Positions 23,623-34,905 of a DNA stretch of 64,000 nt are shown one piece after another. The position numbers were made by a program, and so were the translations under genes. The notes under the pieces were generated by a model, which worked only from the letters and a program-made list of their open reading frames with translations, did not search any database and was not told the DNA's origin. How positions within the stretch are numbered: position 1 is the stretch's first letter; each line of letters starts with the position of its first letter. The stretch is from Bedellia somnulentella. Lineage: Eukaryota > Arthropoda > Insecta > Lepidoptera > Bedelliidae. The stretch lies in the NCBI GenBank assembly GCA_963576735.1, contig OY755183.1:9443213-9507212 (forward strand), given 5' to 3'.

Positions 23623-23686
23623 ACTTTAAAAAGTAGTTGAACCATTTGAGTCATACAAAAAAGTGTGTTATATTTTAATATTTATT

Positions 23687-23731
23687 ACATACATAATTCT
23701 CACGGCCATAGATTCCAAAAAAAGGTAGTTT
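23687..23731 (-). repeat. Family A 3'-terminal fragment
   Basis: 'attacatacataattctcac', 'ggccatagattcc' and 'aaggtag' correspond to the last ~45 bases of the family on the minus strand. Confidence 0.6.
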
Positions 23732-24511
23732 AATCTAGGAAAAGACGTCCAATTTGCATGACATCTAAATGCTCCCATCTATTTGTAATACAGTTATTTT
23801 TGGTAAAAATCGGAACCAATTATAATAAATTCAAAAACTCACAGCGCAAAATAGACATACCGGTGTCCAAGTCCTTTTTACATAAATTTTACAAAGATAT
23901 TGAATTGAAATTGTTTCCCGCTCCTGCGGCGGCGGCGAACAAAAACAACCAACAGCGGCATCTTAACTGGTTAGAAATACAGGGATTCCACTGAAAATAA
24001 CTTTACTTCGGTAAATATTTAACAAGGGAATTTCGAGACAAATATTTTATTTGCGTTTTGTTCTGTTATTCACGAGTATTTGCGTTATGTGTATTTACAA
24101 TTACTTCAATTTGCATTGGCTCCTCCGTTTCATTATTCGTTTCGGTAAACAGTTTATTGATTTTCTTCCAATTTTGTCCTTTTCACTGCTCTTTTCTTGA
24201 CGTTGTTTTTTTATTCGAATTGCTCATTTTTGAAATTGAGGTATCGCACCCATTCAAGTATAAGTAATCAAAATTATAATAATGTTACAAAGGTAATTTT
24301 CGCGTAAAAAAAAACTTTGATCGATGGTTTCTAAGTAAGACACAAAGTAATGGTTGAACTTTTCCATATGGACGCATTTATAATATACAAAAATAATATT
24401 TACATACAACAATATTTTTTATTTATTACTGCTTTAATTTAACGATGTTTAATTTTATTTTGCAATATTGATTTAAATTATATAGTTATTGAATAAAATT
24501 AATTTACGGAA
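23732..24511. other. No supportable gene; weak 78-codon ORF at 23758-23994
   Basis: The plus-strand ORF at 23758-23994 ends in an Ala/Asn/Gln-rich stretch (PAPAAAANKNNQQRH) made by a GCG-rich patch. A Phe/Leu-rich 69-codon ORF at 24058-24267 is typical of AT-rich noise. Neither shows a recognisable domain. Confidence 0.4.
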
Positions 24512-24685
24512 AGTGTGCTCAAAAAGGAAGGCGTCCGAAGTATAAAGGATAAAAGAGCATGATGAAAAGATTGATGGATGTAAACGAAGCTAGAGAGGTT
24601 TGTCAGGATCGTACAAAGTGGTGATCGATAGACTCTGCCTACCCCAATGGGAACTAATAGCGTGAGTATATGTATGTATGTATGT
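24512..24685 (+). pseudogene. Family B LINE 3'-end remnant
   Basis: Covers the last ~50 codons of the LINE protein with frameshifts ('gaaggcgtccgaagt', 'gatggatgtaaacgaagcta', 'ggatcgtacaaagtgg'). The hairpin CTGCCTACCCCAATGGGAAC and GCGTGAGTATATG plus (TATG)n tail follow. This is the cleanest B tail in the window. Confidence 0.85.
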
Positions 24686-25239
24686 CATGGTAGTACATTT
24701 ATACTGCGCGCGAGATATTTTTGACTGTTACTCTTAGCGAGTTTAATGTATAAGTGAGCAAAATAACCGCCAAGCGACGAAATGGTTTAAAAGAAAAGAC
24801 ACATTTCAAAAATCCATCCAAAAATAATTTGGTACAGAATGGAAAATAAATATAGGTAATAAATTCGGGTAAAATGCAATCAATACTTGTAAAAACTTCA
24901 ACGTCCATTTAAAATTTATGTAAAGTAGCTTATGGTAGTGAACATTTTTATTTAAAGGTGCAAAATCAAAAGAAATTAATTAAGAGATGAGTTTCTTGTA
25001 AAAAGAATTTAATTTAAGTCATAATTAAAAGAGTAAGAAACACTATTAAAACTAAATATCGTGGCATGAATTTTAATATGAAAGCGGAAGATCGTAGCAG
25101 AAGACTTGTTGTACTTTTACAAAATGGTTGTTTTTAATATTTTATTAAAAATAACAAGTAAGGTTGTGCCAGGTTCCAGCATAGGAAACTCAAGATACTA
25201 TCGCCACATAATATATGAGTCTTGTTTAACCAAATATCA

Positions 25240-25502
25240 TCCTATTAATATTATAAATGTAAAAGTTTTGATGTTTGGATGTTTGTGTGTTTAAGGTAAA
25301 AAGGCTTCTCAATCACAGAATGTATGTGAATGAAATTTAGCAGAATGTTAGATAGTGGCCCAAATTATAACATAGGATACTTTTTATCCCGGAAAAATTT
25401 GACCAATAAAATATTCACGCATGATTTAACTCAAGAGTACCGGAAAAAACGCTTAAAGTTTGGCATAAGCAAATTTACAGTACGAAATCTGCTATCAGCT
25501 AG
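25240..25502 (+). mobile_element. Short non-autonomous Helitron, 263 bp
   Basis: Starts TCCTATTAATATTATAAATG at 25240 after an A and ends with CTAG at 25499-25502 before a T. The internal text 'atactttttatcccggaaaa' is a frequent companion of lepidopteran Helitron heads. The subterminal 3' hairpin is decayed. No ORF of meaning. Confidence 0.75.
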
Positions 25503-27762
25503 TTATTTGATATTCCTGAAAAATTACTGTATTTCTTATTCATAAAACACATACAAATCTTTAGAGTTGCAGTACATATACTCAGTATTATGTGACTAAC
25601 TGAGTGACTGATAGAAGCAACGCCAAAAGCTAGACCGCTTGCAATTTGATGTGAATGTTCATTAGGGATGGCTGATATAGTATTTTACAAAATGCCACGT
25701 ACGCGGCAATAGGGAGGTTTTAAAATTGTATGGAAGCTCGAATGGGATTAAAATAGAGAACTAAAATTAAATAAACTATATTATATAACTATATTTTACG
25801 TACATAAATAGTTAATAAAATAAGAGTTAAAAACTTATGGTATAATATATGTTTGCCAACTTTTGATATTTTTCAATGAACGTAGAGAAATATTATTTTT
25901 TTGTTCATTAGTAATTAATAATTATATATTGTACATTTTGATATGTTCATCATCTTAAGTGTAAGACTGTACTAACTACATTTATACACTAAGCTGAAAA
26001 CGATGGCTTCAACGGCAGTCTGAGTCCCCGTTACATAGAACTTATAAACCATATTATTATTTAAGACAGTATAATAATAAAATAAACCACCTCTAAATAA
26101 ACCAACACTAAAAAAAATTTTATGTATAGCAATCTTGCTATCAGATGAATAATTGGTACAAAACAAACAGAGTGATCTCGACAAGACACGAGTACATTAA
26201 CTGTATTGTGTATTTCACGACGTCGGCTATATTCGCTAAGAAACTTCTCCGTAGAACAACATTTTGCGCAAATAATAAAGAGCAATAAGACATACCCTTT
26301 CAGGGCGCACAAAAATCCACGCGGCAATCTGGCCTGCTATAGCCGGCATAAAATTTATAGGAACAATAAAACGTGCTACCTCCCGTATAGGTATTGTACA
26401 ATCAAAAGAAAAAGTCTTTGATAAGGAATGGGCACTAAATTTTTAAATATTTCTATCATAAAAGTGGGTCATAAAATCATTTAATAGAGTCGTAAGATCG
26501 AAGATCGAGTGGCAAAGGTAAATTGTTGCTATAAAATTGAGTAACTTGATTGGTTGTGTATACAAATTTCGAAGGGCCTTTATTTCTATATTAAGTTTAA
26601 TTTATGCTATTTTGTCATGCTGTGGGCTAAAATATAAATTTTAGTAATAAAATATTTATAGAAGTATTAAAAAAGAATGGCATTAAAAACCAAGCTCCAT
26701 AGGAGTTTGAAGAGTCAATATCAGTGCATCAAAACTGCGTAGACGTGAAATATGACAATGTAAGAAAAGTGTTAAAGACTTCCAAATATTTCATGACTAC
26801 CGTTTCTAATAAGTATAATCAGTTCATACAACATAAAGTAGAGAAAGGTCACCCTCAAATGTGACAGTAACCAAAGTATGCACAAAGATGAATTTAATGA
26901 ATTAATGGATCTTCTTTAATATTTTTTTTCATTTTAAAGATTTTTCAAAGTAAGTGTACCTACAACCGCCAGCGTTTTCACAGTAGCGGACGGAAACATT
27001 CCCCTAAAGCCGTAAGAAGACCTTTGAAATTCATTTGTGTTTTGTCTTGCTTTGTCTCTGTTCTCACAGATTAAGAAAATTCAAATAAATATGTACAGAA
27101 TTTTAAGCAAATTGGTTCTTTCTAATCGACTACTGTCTGTGCAAAAGACTCAGAACTAATATTACAAAAAAATAAAAATGGTTGTCACATATCCAAGAAA
27201 TCGGACCATTGAAATGTACAATTGTAAGTTTATACTAAAAAAAACATTACATTAAAATTTGGAAATATCTGACACTATCCAAGAAGTGATATATGAACGT
27301 CAAAGGTACTTTGATATGGTTTACTTGGATAATGTAAGCGTGGTGTTTAAATGATTCTCTAAGTCTCTTAGTTTATACTTCAAAACGTTTTTATTTTAAA
27401 GAATTAAAATAATAAATGATTAGGAGAAAAAATAAGTAAAAAGTGGATTTAAAAGGAGAAAGGAGTTGATTTTTTTATTAAAACTTTTTACTATTTCGTA
27501 TAACGCCATATTTTAGATGAATTCATGTATCAATTATCTGAATACTTTTGGTTATTTTGCCCCAACAAAATGTGTGTAGTATAAAAGACTTATACAACAT
27601 ACCCTATCTCGATTTACATTACACCAGTGATAAAATTGTTTATCACTTACCTGAAACAAATAATTAAATTATGAATAAAAATGTTAAATAAATGCAATTT
27701 TTTTTTCAAATCACAAATATAAAATTATGCAAAACTAAATAAAACATCCACAATTATAATAG
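25503..27762. other. No feature recognised
   Basis: About 2.2 kb of AT-rich sequence. The overlapping ORFs on both strands around 25970-26420 lack any recognisable domain and contradict one another, so I do not annotate them. Confidence 0.5.
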
Positions 27763-28030
27763 AGAGGATGGATGAAAATAAAGTAGCGAAAGAGATATTT
27801 AGACCCAATGTGTATGGGATCGTTAGTAGAGGACGGCCTCGTAAAACGTTTTTTGACCAGATAAAAAACGTTCTTATAAAGGCGGGGGTCCGAAGTGAGA
27901 AGAATAAAAGAGCATGTATGAGAAGAATAATCAATGTAAGGGAAGCAAGAGAGGTTTGCCAAGATCGTACTAAGTGGCGATCGATAGTCTCTGCCTACCC
28001 CAATGGGAATAATGGGTGTGAGTATAAGTA
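27763..28030 (+). pseudogene. LINE reverse-transcriptase C-terminus, 5'-truncated (family B)
   Basis: An open frame of 87 codons (27768-28028) starts inside the element at MDENKVAKEIF and contains GRPRKTFFDQI and QDRTKWRSIVSAYPNG. This 'GRPRK...W.D.…DR.KWR' arrangement is characteristic of the extreme C-terminus of RTE-like LINE polyproteins in insects (family knowledge; the clade assignment is inferred). Only the last part of the ORF and the 3' end are present, ending in CCTACCCCAATGGG, GTGAGTATAAG and an AAGT-type tail. The copy is frame-intact but cannot encode a working polymerase. Better than any other B copy here, it shows what the family encoded. Confidence 0.8.
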
Positions 28031-28705
28031 AGTAAGTTATTATTTCTAGACAATTTTATATTCGAGTAAGTTACTATAAAAAGTTCTATTTTAAAGTCCT
28101 CATTTGCGAATAAAAACTATTATGAAGGTTAGGTCATATAAATTGCTCTATTGAGTAATATCTGTGCTTTAATTAACATCAAGATGATAAAAATTAAGGT
28201 GGAGTAGCATATGAACTTATTCACCATACTTTTATTATAAACCTTTTAATTAACAATCAAAGACTTAAAATCACCACTTCTACTGATTCAGATAAGCCTT
28301 ACGTTTTAAAACTTAATTTTTTATATTATCAATTTAATATTAATAATTTATTATCTATCATTCAATCACTGTAATCCTTAACCACAAATAGAATGTATCC
28401 AAAAACAAATAAACAATGTTATACATGAATGATTTATTAATACAGTTCGAAATTTAATATTTATTCCAAGAACTAAACGAAATAATACTTTGAGTTATGA
28501 AAATTTAATAAAATATTATACAACTACACTCATTAGTTCATTACGAAAGAAATACACATTTATATTTTTGTAGTTATCAAATTAATGATTTTAAAAGTAT
28601 AATATATTTGTATGTCAAATACCTACTGTATCTAAACTTAGTAAAATAACTAAAAAGGTCAAGAAATGTATTTAACCCACTATGAATTTTCATAAATTTT
28701 CTAAA
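28031..28705. other. No feature recognised
   Basis: AT-rich sequence, without ORF or repeat structure noted. Confidence 0.5.
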
Positions 28706-28905
28706 GCTGTATAATGTTGGCTGGGAATAACTCTTACCCATTTTCCCATGGATGTCATATGAGATGACTATGGGTACGGGTATTGGGGCTTTTTAAGTGG
28801 TTGTTGGAAGCTATGGCTGCAGACCCATCGTTTATTTTACAATAGTTCTCACTCTCTTTCCCAATTTGTCTACCCTTTTGTGGGATTTTCAGCCTTGCGT
28901 ATATG
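28706..28905 (+). repeat. Family A SINE-like repeat, degraded
   Basis: Retains 'ctgtataatgttggctggg', 'gggtattggggctttttaag', 'agacccatcg' and 'cagccttgcgtatatg'. The central part is shortened. Confidence 0.7.
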
Positions 28906-28927
28906 TGGTTTTATTAATGTATTTACA

Positions 28928-29295
28928 TAACATACATAAACATAAACGTTCACTCCGAATATCCCCGAAGGGGTTGGCAGAGGTACTTATACTTCTAAAC
29001 ATCACGTGACTTTGTCACCTGGTGTTCAGAGTACCCACGTTTTGCATGGACAGTGTACTCACGTGAAAGGGGGCAGGCCTATCGCCGTTTTGTACGAATA
29101 CACTGTCACATGACTAAGTACAACCCAGCCATGTGGGTTTCCTCACGATGTTTTCCCTCACCGTTAACAACCATGATAAATTAACCACACATATGTCTTT
29201 AGAAAAGACAAATTGGTGTAGGCCCGACCCAGGATTTGAACATTAGTCATTTGCACGATAACCGAGTGTTCTACCCACTGGGCTATTACGGTTGT
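28928..29295 (-). mobile_element. Family C tRNA-headed SINE, full length
   Basis: Complete minus-strand copy from the tRNA-like head (29295) to the (TTATG)-like tail (28928). It is flanked by a perfect 11 bp duplication ATGTATTTACA at 28917-28927 and 29296-29306. The inner CCCC/TTC/GGGG stem is intact (28963-28973). Confidence 0.93.
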
Positions 29296-29599
29296 ATGTA
29301 TTTACAACTGTTCCATAAACATCTCATACAATATTCTAAGGTATGAACGAATATAAACTGCTATAATGTCAAAAAATACGATCACAATTTGTAATTCTGT
29401 TATGAATACAAACACTTTTTCCGATATCGACACGTTTACCGGGAGTTATGTGTTCAGTGAAAATAACGTTTATTTAGGAAAGACTTTATTCTACTGGAAG
29501 TATTATTGATACTAAAAGTCGGGGAAAATATCACAAAAAGTTTTTGAACAGCGTGTTAAATGGACATACTATTATATTGTGTAAGATACAGATGACACA

Positions 29600-29770
29600 C
29601 ATACATACACTCATGACTGGTGTCGAGGACGAGAACAAAATGAAATGAGTGAAAAAGATTGGCAAATTAAACTTTAGTAGTTTGCCAGGATTGTACAACG
29701 TGTAGAAAGATAGGTAGTACCTACCCTAATGGGGCCAAATGGTGTGAGTTTAAATTTGTATATATGAATA
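29600..29770 (+). pseudogene. Family B LINE 3'-end remnant, diverged
   Basis: 'tttgccaggattgtacaacg', 'agtacctaccctaatgggg' and 'ccaaatggtgtgagttta' preserve the last ~80 bases; the upstream part is poorly alignable. Confidence 0.6.
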
Positions 29771-30536
29771 CGCAACATACACTATTAGTACAACTGAATT
29801 TTGTCACTATTTTTATTATCAAAGCGGTTCTAACTGATAAAATTTCAATCATCAGAAATATGTTTTCTTGTTTACTTAACATGTGTTCGGCCACTAAAAA
29901 TATGTTTTCTTGTTTATAAACGATTTTGATTTATTAAACAATCTGATGTTGATTGGATGTTGAACAGTAACTCTATGGATAAAACAGGTTTTATCAAAAC
30001 TGCTTAATACTAACAAATTAAGTTAGTCCCGAAAATTATTTCAACTTTTAAATATGTACCTATTTCGTATGCTTCCATAAGAAATACGTAAATTTTGTAT
30101 TTGAAGAACAGTCGTGATCCGATCTGATAAATTTGAATACATAAGTAAATAATATATTTTTAATTTATTGCAACCGAGCCAGACTTCAATTTAATGCCTT
30201 TAATAAGGCTTAAACCAAATATTACATTCAGAAATAAAGGATTGGTCATATAAAGATTATTGGATAGCATAAATCCCCCAGTGACAAGCAATAATCTTTT
30301 GATAAGGCCTTTGGACGTCTGATCTGAGCGCCCTTGGCATTTCGTTGGCTATTAAAATGTGTACTCAACCTGAAAAACATTCAACCCTCTGGGTTTTATA
30401 AATAGATTGAATTAAGTTTATTAAAATAACTATCTTAGTCGTAATTAGTAGTCAAAGGAGCAGACTCTCTTGTTCTATGAAATGTCAAACCAATTCATTA
30501 AGGCGTTAACGTTGTAATTGTAAGGTTTAGGTTCTC
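29771..30536. other. No feature recognised
   Basis: AT-rich. A short local direct repeat, 'aaaatatgttttcttgttta', occurs twice near 29855-29915. Confidence 0.5.
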
Positions 30537-30725
30537 ATACATATACTCACGGCTATAATTCCCTTAACGGGGTAGCCAGAGCTTTGGAATGAAAAATTCC
30601 TCAGCCTCTTTTGGAAGTTGATTGGGGAAAAGATGGTAATAATAAATGATTTTGGTGACGGGTCTCCAACCACATCGCCCAAAAATCACTTAAAAAGCCC
30701 CTAGACCCTTAGTCGCCTCTTATGA
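30537..30725 (-). repeat. Family A SINE-like repeat, 5'-truncated
   Basis: Minus-strand copy ending at 'cgcctcttatga'. The first ~60 bases of the family are absent, as expected from incomplete target-primed reverse transcription. Confidence 0.88.
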
Positions 30726-31030
30726 CACATTTTCAATTTTTTTCTTGAATAAGAATACTGTACGGACATCACCAAATATGGAACATGACACATACGGCAC
30801 ATGACATATATTAAGCGGCACTTATTAATGAGTGTTGTTTAAGAATTAAAGTTTTAATGACTCAGTTGCTGTATTGATAAGTTTCATTCAATTACATTCT
30901 CAGGAATTTAATACTTTCAATTGATTCAGTTGGGTTTAGAAAGAATTGAAAAATACAAAATAAAGTTTTTAAATGATCTAAGCAAAAAAAAAACAAGTAT
31001 CTTCGCGGGAAACACATGTATTACTTAAGT

Positions 31031-31108
31031 ATACATATATACTCACACAATTCGTTTCCATTAGGGTAGGCAGAGGCTATCAATCCCCACTTTGTAGGAT
31101 CTTAGTTA
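31031..31108 (-). repeat. Family B LINE 3'-end fragment
   Basis: Minus strand: AGGATCCTACAAAGTGG-like text, GATAGCCTCTGCCTACCCTA, then GTGTGAGTATATAT. Confidence 0.75.
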
Positions 31109-31198
31109 AGTTTACATCAATTAATATTTTCAAATATGGCCTTTTTTTCTTCATTGTATTACACTTCTTACTTTTTAAGCGATCGGCAATTAAGTAAG

Positions 31199-31465
31199 TA
31201 AATTAAATACATACATACATATACTCACGGCTATAAATCCCTAAAAGGTGTAGCCAGAGTTGTGGAATTAGAAATTCCTTAGCCACTTTTGGAAAGTTGC
31301 ATGGGGAAGAGATGGTAAAATAAAGGTTGTTGGTGATGGGTCTCCAACCGCATCGCCCAAAAATCCCATAATAGCCCCAATACCGTTAGTCGCCTCTTAC
31401 GTACACCCATCGGAAGAAATGGGGTAGTGCTATTCTAAGCCGACACTACACAGCTATAAATTAAA
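31199..31465 (-). repeat. Family A SINE-like repeat with target-site duplication
   Basis: Full-length minus-strand copy. TAAATTAAA occurs at both borders (31199-31207 and 31457-31465); it is AT-rich, so only moderate evidence. Confidence 0.9.
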
Positions 31466-31878
31466 AAAATTAAAATTAAATATAATATAAATTTCATTTT
31501 CTAATTATATCAAATCCCAATAGTCAAATATTAAGGCTTTAAAAGAAATTTCAATCCGACTTGCATAAATCTGAAAGACCCAATTTAGTGTCTTAATTAC
31601 AACCATACAAATTAAAGTCACTTAAAAGAAATAGCCTGACTCTTAAACTACAATCCCAGCTATTCTTGTGTCTAGGGTATCATTGCAAGATAAAAGTAAA
31701 TATTCCGTTCAACAATGTTCATTTCTAGAACCAGTGCTTTAGAGATAAGCTAAGCCAACTCGGAATAGGTTTAGCTGAAAACGTGTGTTCTGAAACCGCA
31801 TCGGGTTCTTGTTATCTGGACATTGGATTACAGTTTTTTATACCGTTTTCGATAGTTTTTGTGGCAATCAAGGGAAAA

Positions 31879-31926
31879 ATACATACTTATGGCTATAAAT
31901 CCCTGGAAAAGGTAGCTAGAGTTTGC
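31879..31926 (-). repeat. Family A 3'-terminal fragment
   Basis: 'aatacatacttatggctata' and 'aatccctggaaaaggtagct' match the last ~45 bases on the minus strand. Confidence 0.75.
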
Positions 31927-31952
31927 GACTAATAATTGATTTACCATTTTAG

Positions 31953-32200
31953 CTGTGTAGTGTCGGCATAGAATAGCACTACCCCATTTCTTCCGGTGGG
32001 TGTACGTAGAAGGCGACTAACGGTATTGGGGTTTTTAAGGGATTTTTGGGCGATGCGGTTGGAGACCCATCACCAACCACCTTTATTTTACCATGTTTTC
32101 CCCAAGCAACTTCCAAAAGTGGCTGAGGAATTTCTGTTTCCTTAGCTCTGGCTACCCCTTCTAGGGATTTATAGTCGTGAGTATATGTACGTCTGTATGT
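31953..32200 (+). repeat. Family A SINE-like repeat with target-site duplication
   Basis: Full-length copy starting CTGTGTAGTGTCGGCATAG. It is flanked by ATTTTAG at 31946-31952 and 32201-32207. Confidence 0.92.
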
Positions 32201-32595
32201 ATTTTAGGAAGTGGTGCGTGGATATTTTTAAATAAATGTTGTTGTGGATGGTAAAGTGCATTTAAAGTAGATTAATAAGCGACTGACGAGCGTTTAATAA
32301 TATGTAATTGTTATTTTACATTATAAATATTTATTTGCTATTCCAATGATACAATATCAATATTTTATGCATATATCACTTATCTAGTATTATTCTAATA
32401 TCCTTTTCTCTTACAAAAAAAATGAAAAAGATTTTCTGAAAAAAACCTTATCAATTGCTTTTAGCAAACAGAAGTGTTTACTGCGACTCGCATTTTCCTT
32501 AATAAATAAGGAAAAATGTAAATACAAAAAGGGAATAATAACGAGGAAATACAAATCGAAATAGAGCTCATTGAGGTCAAATATACTTTTAAATT

Positions 32596-32844
32596 GTTGT
32601 GTAGTGTCGGCTTAGTATTCTAATAACACTACCCCATTTCTTCCGGGGGTTTACGTAAGAGGTGACTAACAGTATTGGGGATTTTAAGGGATTTTTGGGC
32701 TTTGCGGTTGGAAACCCATCACCAATAACCTTTATTACACCATCTTTTTCCCACGCAACTTCCAAAAGTGGCTGAGGAATTTCTATTCCCTAGCTCTGGC
32801 GACCCCTTCAAGAGAATCAGTCATGAGTATATGTGTGTACGTAT
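32596..32844 (+). repeat. Family A SINE-like repeat, near full length
   Basis: From GTTGTGTAGTGTCGGCTTAG to CATGAGTATATGTGTG. An 'attctaata' expansion sits near the 5' end. The 3' hairpin is decayed (CCCCTTCAAGAGAA). Confidence 0.88.
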
Positions 32845-32865
32845 TTAGATCTGTATCATGATGAA

Positions 32866-33020
32866 TGACACCGGCGGGGAAAAAACCCGCGACCTCGGGT
32901 ATACGCCCCCATCGCTCTGCCAATTTAGCTACAGTGTCAATGGCTTCCAGTGCGAAATTCTTCTATCAGTAATAATCCCTACATAAGGTTTTCATGAACA
33001 AAAACATTCAAATTATCTCC
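32866..33020 (+). mobile_element. Family E SINE with 5'-inverted structure
   Basis: Positions 32866-32969 are the tRNA-like head on the minus strand (TAGCTAAATTGGCAGAGCGA and a damaged box B). They are joined at about 32970 to a plus-strand E tail ('agtaataatccctacataag', 'gttttcatgaac'). Head inverted and tail sense is the layout produced by twin priming during LINE-driven insertion. No convincing target-site duplication was found, so later rearrangement is an alternative. Confidence 0.6.
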
Positions 33021-33062
33021 TTCTTCATCGTTAAAACTAGAAACATTAAGTCACGTATTATA

Positions 33063-33255
33063 CCATGTGCATAACATAACATAAACGTTCACGACGAATA
33101 TCCCCGAAGATGTTTTCCCTCACAGTTAACAACCATGATAAATTAACCACACTTATGTCTTTAGAAAAGACAAATTGGTGTAGGCCCGACCCGGGATTTG
33201 AACACTAGTCGCTTGCACGTTAACCGGTGTTCTATCCATTGAGCTATCACGTCGT
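33063..33255 (-). mobile_element. Family C SINE, internally deleted
   Basis: The tRNA-like head and the last ~40 bases are both present. About 175 bases of body are missing, from the hairpin at 'ccccgaag' directly to 'atgttttccctcac'. The (TTATG) tail is retained as 'cataacataacat'. Confidence 0.88.
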
Positions 33256-33857
33256 CTTGTGAACTATAAATAGATAGATACCATGTATTTATCTATCTAT
33301 AAATTACAAACGAATAATTTAAAAAACTCTATGCAATTTTCTGTATTTATCAAATAAAAAGTTTATATCATGCATGAATAATAAGTAAGAAACACAGTAA
33401 TATCCAATGTGATCAAGTTCATTATGCAAGTAACAATTTGCTTGACGACCTCTGAGTTCATTCAGACTTGTTTTCATAAACCTGATTAGAAACCTGAATA
33501 CAACCTTTTTTAAGCTAACATTGAATCGCAGATTTATAGCCGCTATTCATATTATTTGAATATTGATTAACAAAGCATAAATCAACTTTTAAAAATATCT
33601 ACATGACGCAAAAAAACCACGTTTGCATCATATTTCTTTTCAAGTCTAAAGTACAAATATTTTTTTAAAAACGAACTTTGGACGTAGACACAATACAAAC
33701 CATAACATCTCATAGCTTTTCTTACTTTCCATATACCAAAATCGGTTTAATTCTGCAGTTCTAGTAGCCTCCTAAATTATTAGATTTACAACCAAATGCA
33801 AATAGGTAGATAGTTAAACATTGTAATAAATATTACAAAACGAATTTAAATAATAAA
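33256..33857. other. No feature recognised
   Basis: AT-rich. A small palindrome (TATAGATAGATA…TATCTATCTATA) lies at about 33268-33302. Confidence 0.5.
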
Positions 33858-34086
33858 TTGCTATGTAGTGTCGGCTTAGATTAGCACTACCCCATTTCAT
33901 CCCGTAGGTAAACGTAAGAGGCGATTATGGGTATTTGAGCTTTCGGTTGCAGATCCATCACCATCAACCTTTATTTTACTATCTTTTCCCCCTCAAGTTC
34001 TAAAAGTGGTTGGGGAATTTCTAATTCTGAACTTCTAACTACCCCATTCAGGGATTTATAGCCGTGAGGATATGTATGCATGTATA
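33858..34086 (+). repeat. Family A SINE-like repeat
   Basis: Starts GCTATGTAGTGTCGGCTTAG and ends AGCCGTGAGGATATGTATG. About 20 bases around the 'gggatttttgggcgatg' region are deleted. Confidence 0.87.
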
Positions 34087-34754
34087 TTTAAATGATGGAA
34101 ATAAAAATAAACGAATAATAAATCCGACATAAACAACTCATCAGCAGTTGTCGCTGCGGAGTATTCAATAAAACCTGGATTACTTTTTGATTTGTGAAAC
34201 GTCAATCGGCGATCCCTTTTCACATAAATCGTATTCGTTGGTTTCCGAGATAAAAAGAAGTTAAAAGCAAACAAGCAGAATTTTCGCTGATATTTTATAG
34301 GCTACTTGACAGCTAAAGCAATTGCAAAGGCTATTTATCAAATCAGAGATTTATTTATGTAGCAGAATTGTTATAATATAGAACTATGTTTTTTTATAAA
34401 GTTTACGACGCTTATTATATGGCCAAAGAAAAAAACAGGTTTGTAAGATAACTTTTAAAATCTATATATAAAGAGAAAGAGAGGTATAATAGGCGGTTCA
34501 ATGGACAATGTTTACCTCAAATTTTTCCTTGCGTTTGTCATTTAACTGCTTTTGTAGACCATTGGTCAAATTTGCAGTACCATAATAAGATAGCTTCTAA
34601 GGAGAGATAATTCTAAGTGTACCGTAGAGAACAAATCGCCCTTTGAAATTGCCCGATTTTATTAATGATCGGGAATGCCAATGAGCGCGTGCACGTTACA
34701 TAAATAAATTTTAAAAAATAAATGAAATAAACGAAAAAATTATACAGATAATTA
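34087..34754. other. No feature recognised
   Basis: AT-rich. Short inverted motif CCCGAT…ATCGGG at about 34652-34673. The 72-codon minus ORF overlapping a family A tail is not credible. Confidence 0.5.
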
Positions 34755-34905
34755 GGTGCAATGTAACTAAGTATACCTGTACTATGGGATACTAACTAAA
34801 GTGATATAATTAATAATATTCAAAACATTTATAAATGATATCGAAGACGATGAAGCAATCATTTATGTTCATACTATCACATAAATATTGTTAAGCTCAG
34901 CGGTT
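34755..34905 (-). mobile_element. Family D SINE body, 5'-truncated
   Basis: Matches the D body on the minus strand ('agcataaatgattg'-like text, 'tgggatactaac' and the GTAACTAAGTA region). It stops just before box B ('aagctcagcggt'), so the tRNA-like head is missing. Confidence 0.7.

Noticed and set aside
25972..26421. Three overlapping ORFs of 70-88 codons on both strands
   Set aside because: Mutually contradictory, Phe/Leu/Ile-rich noise without domains or splice context.
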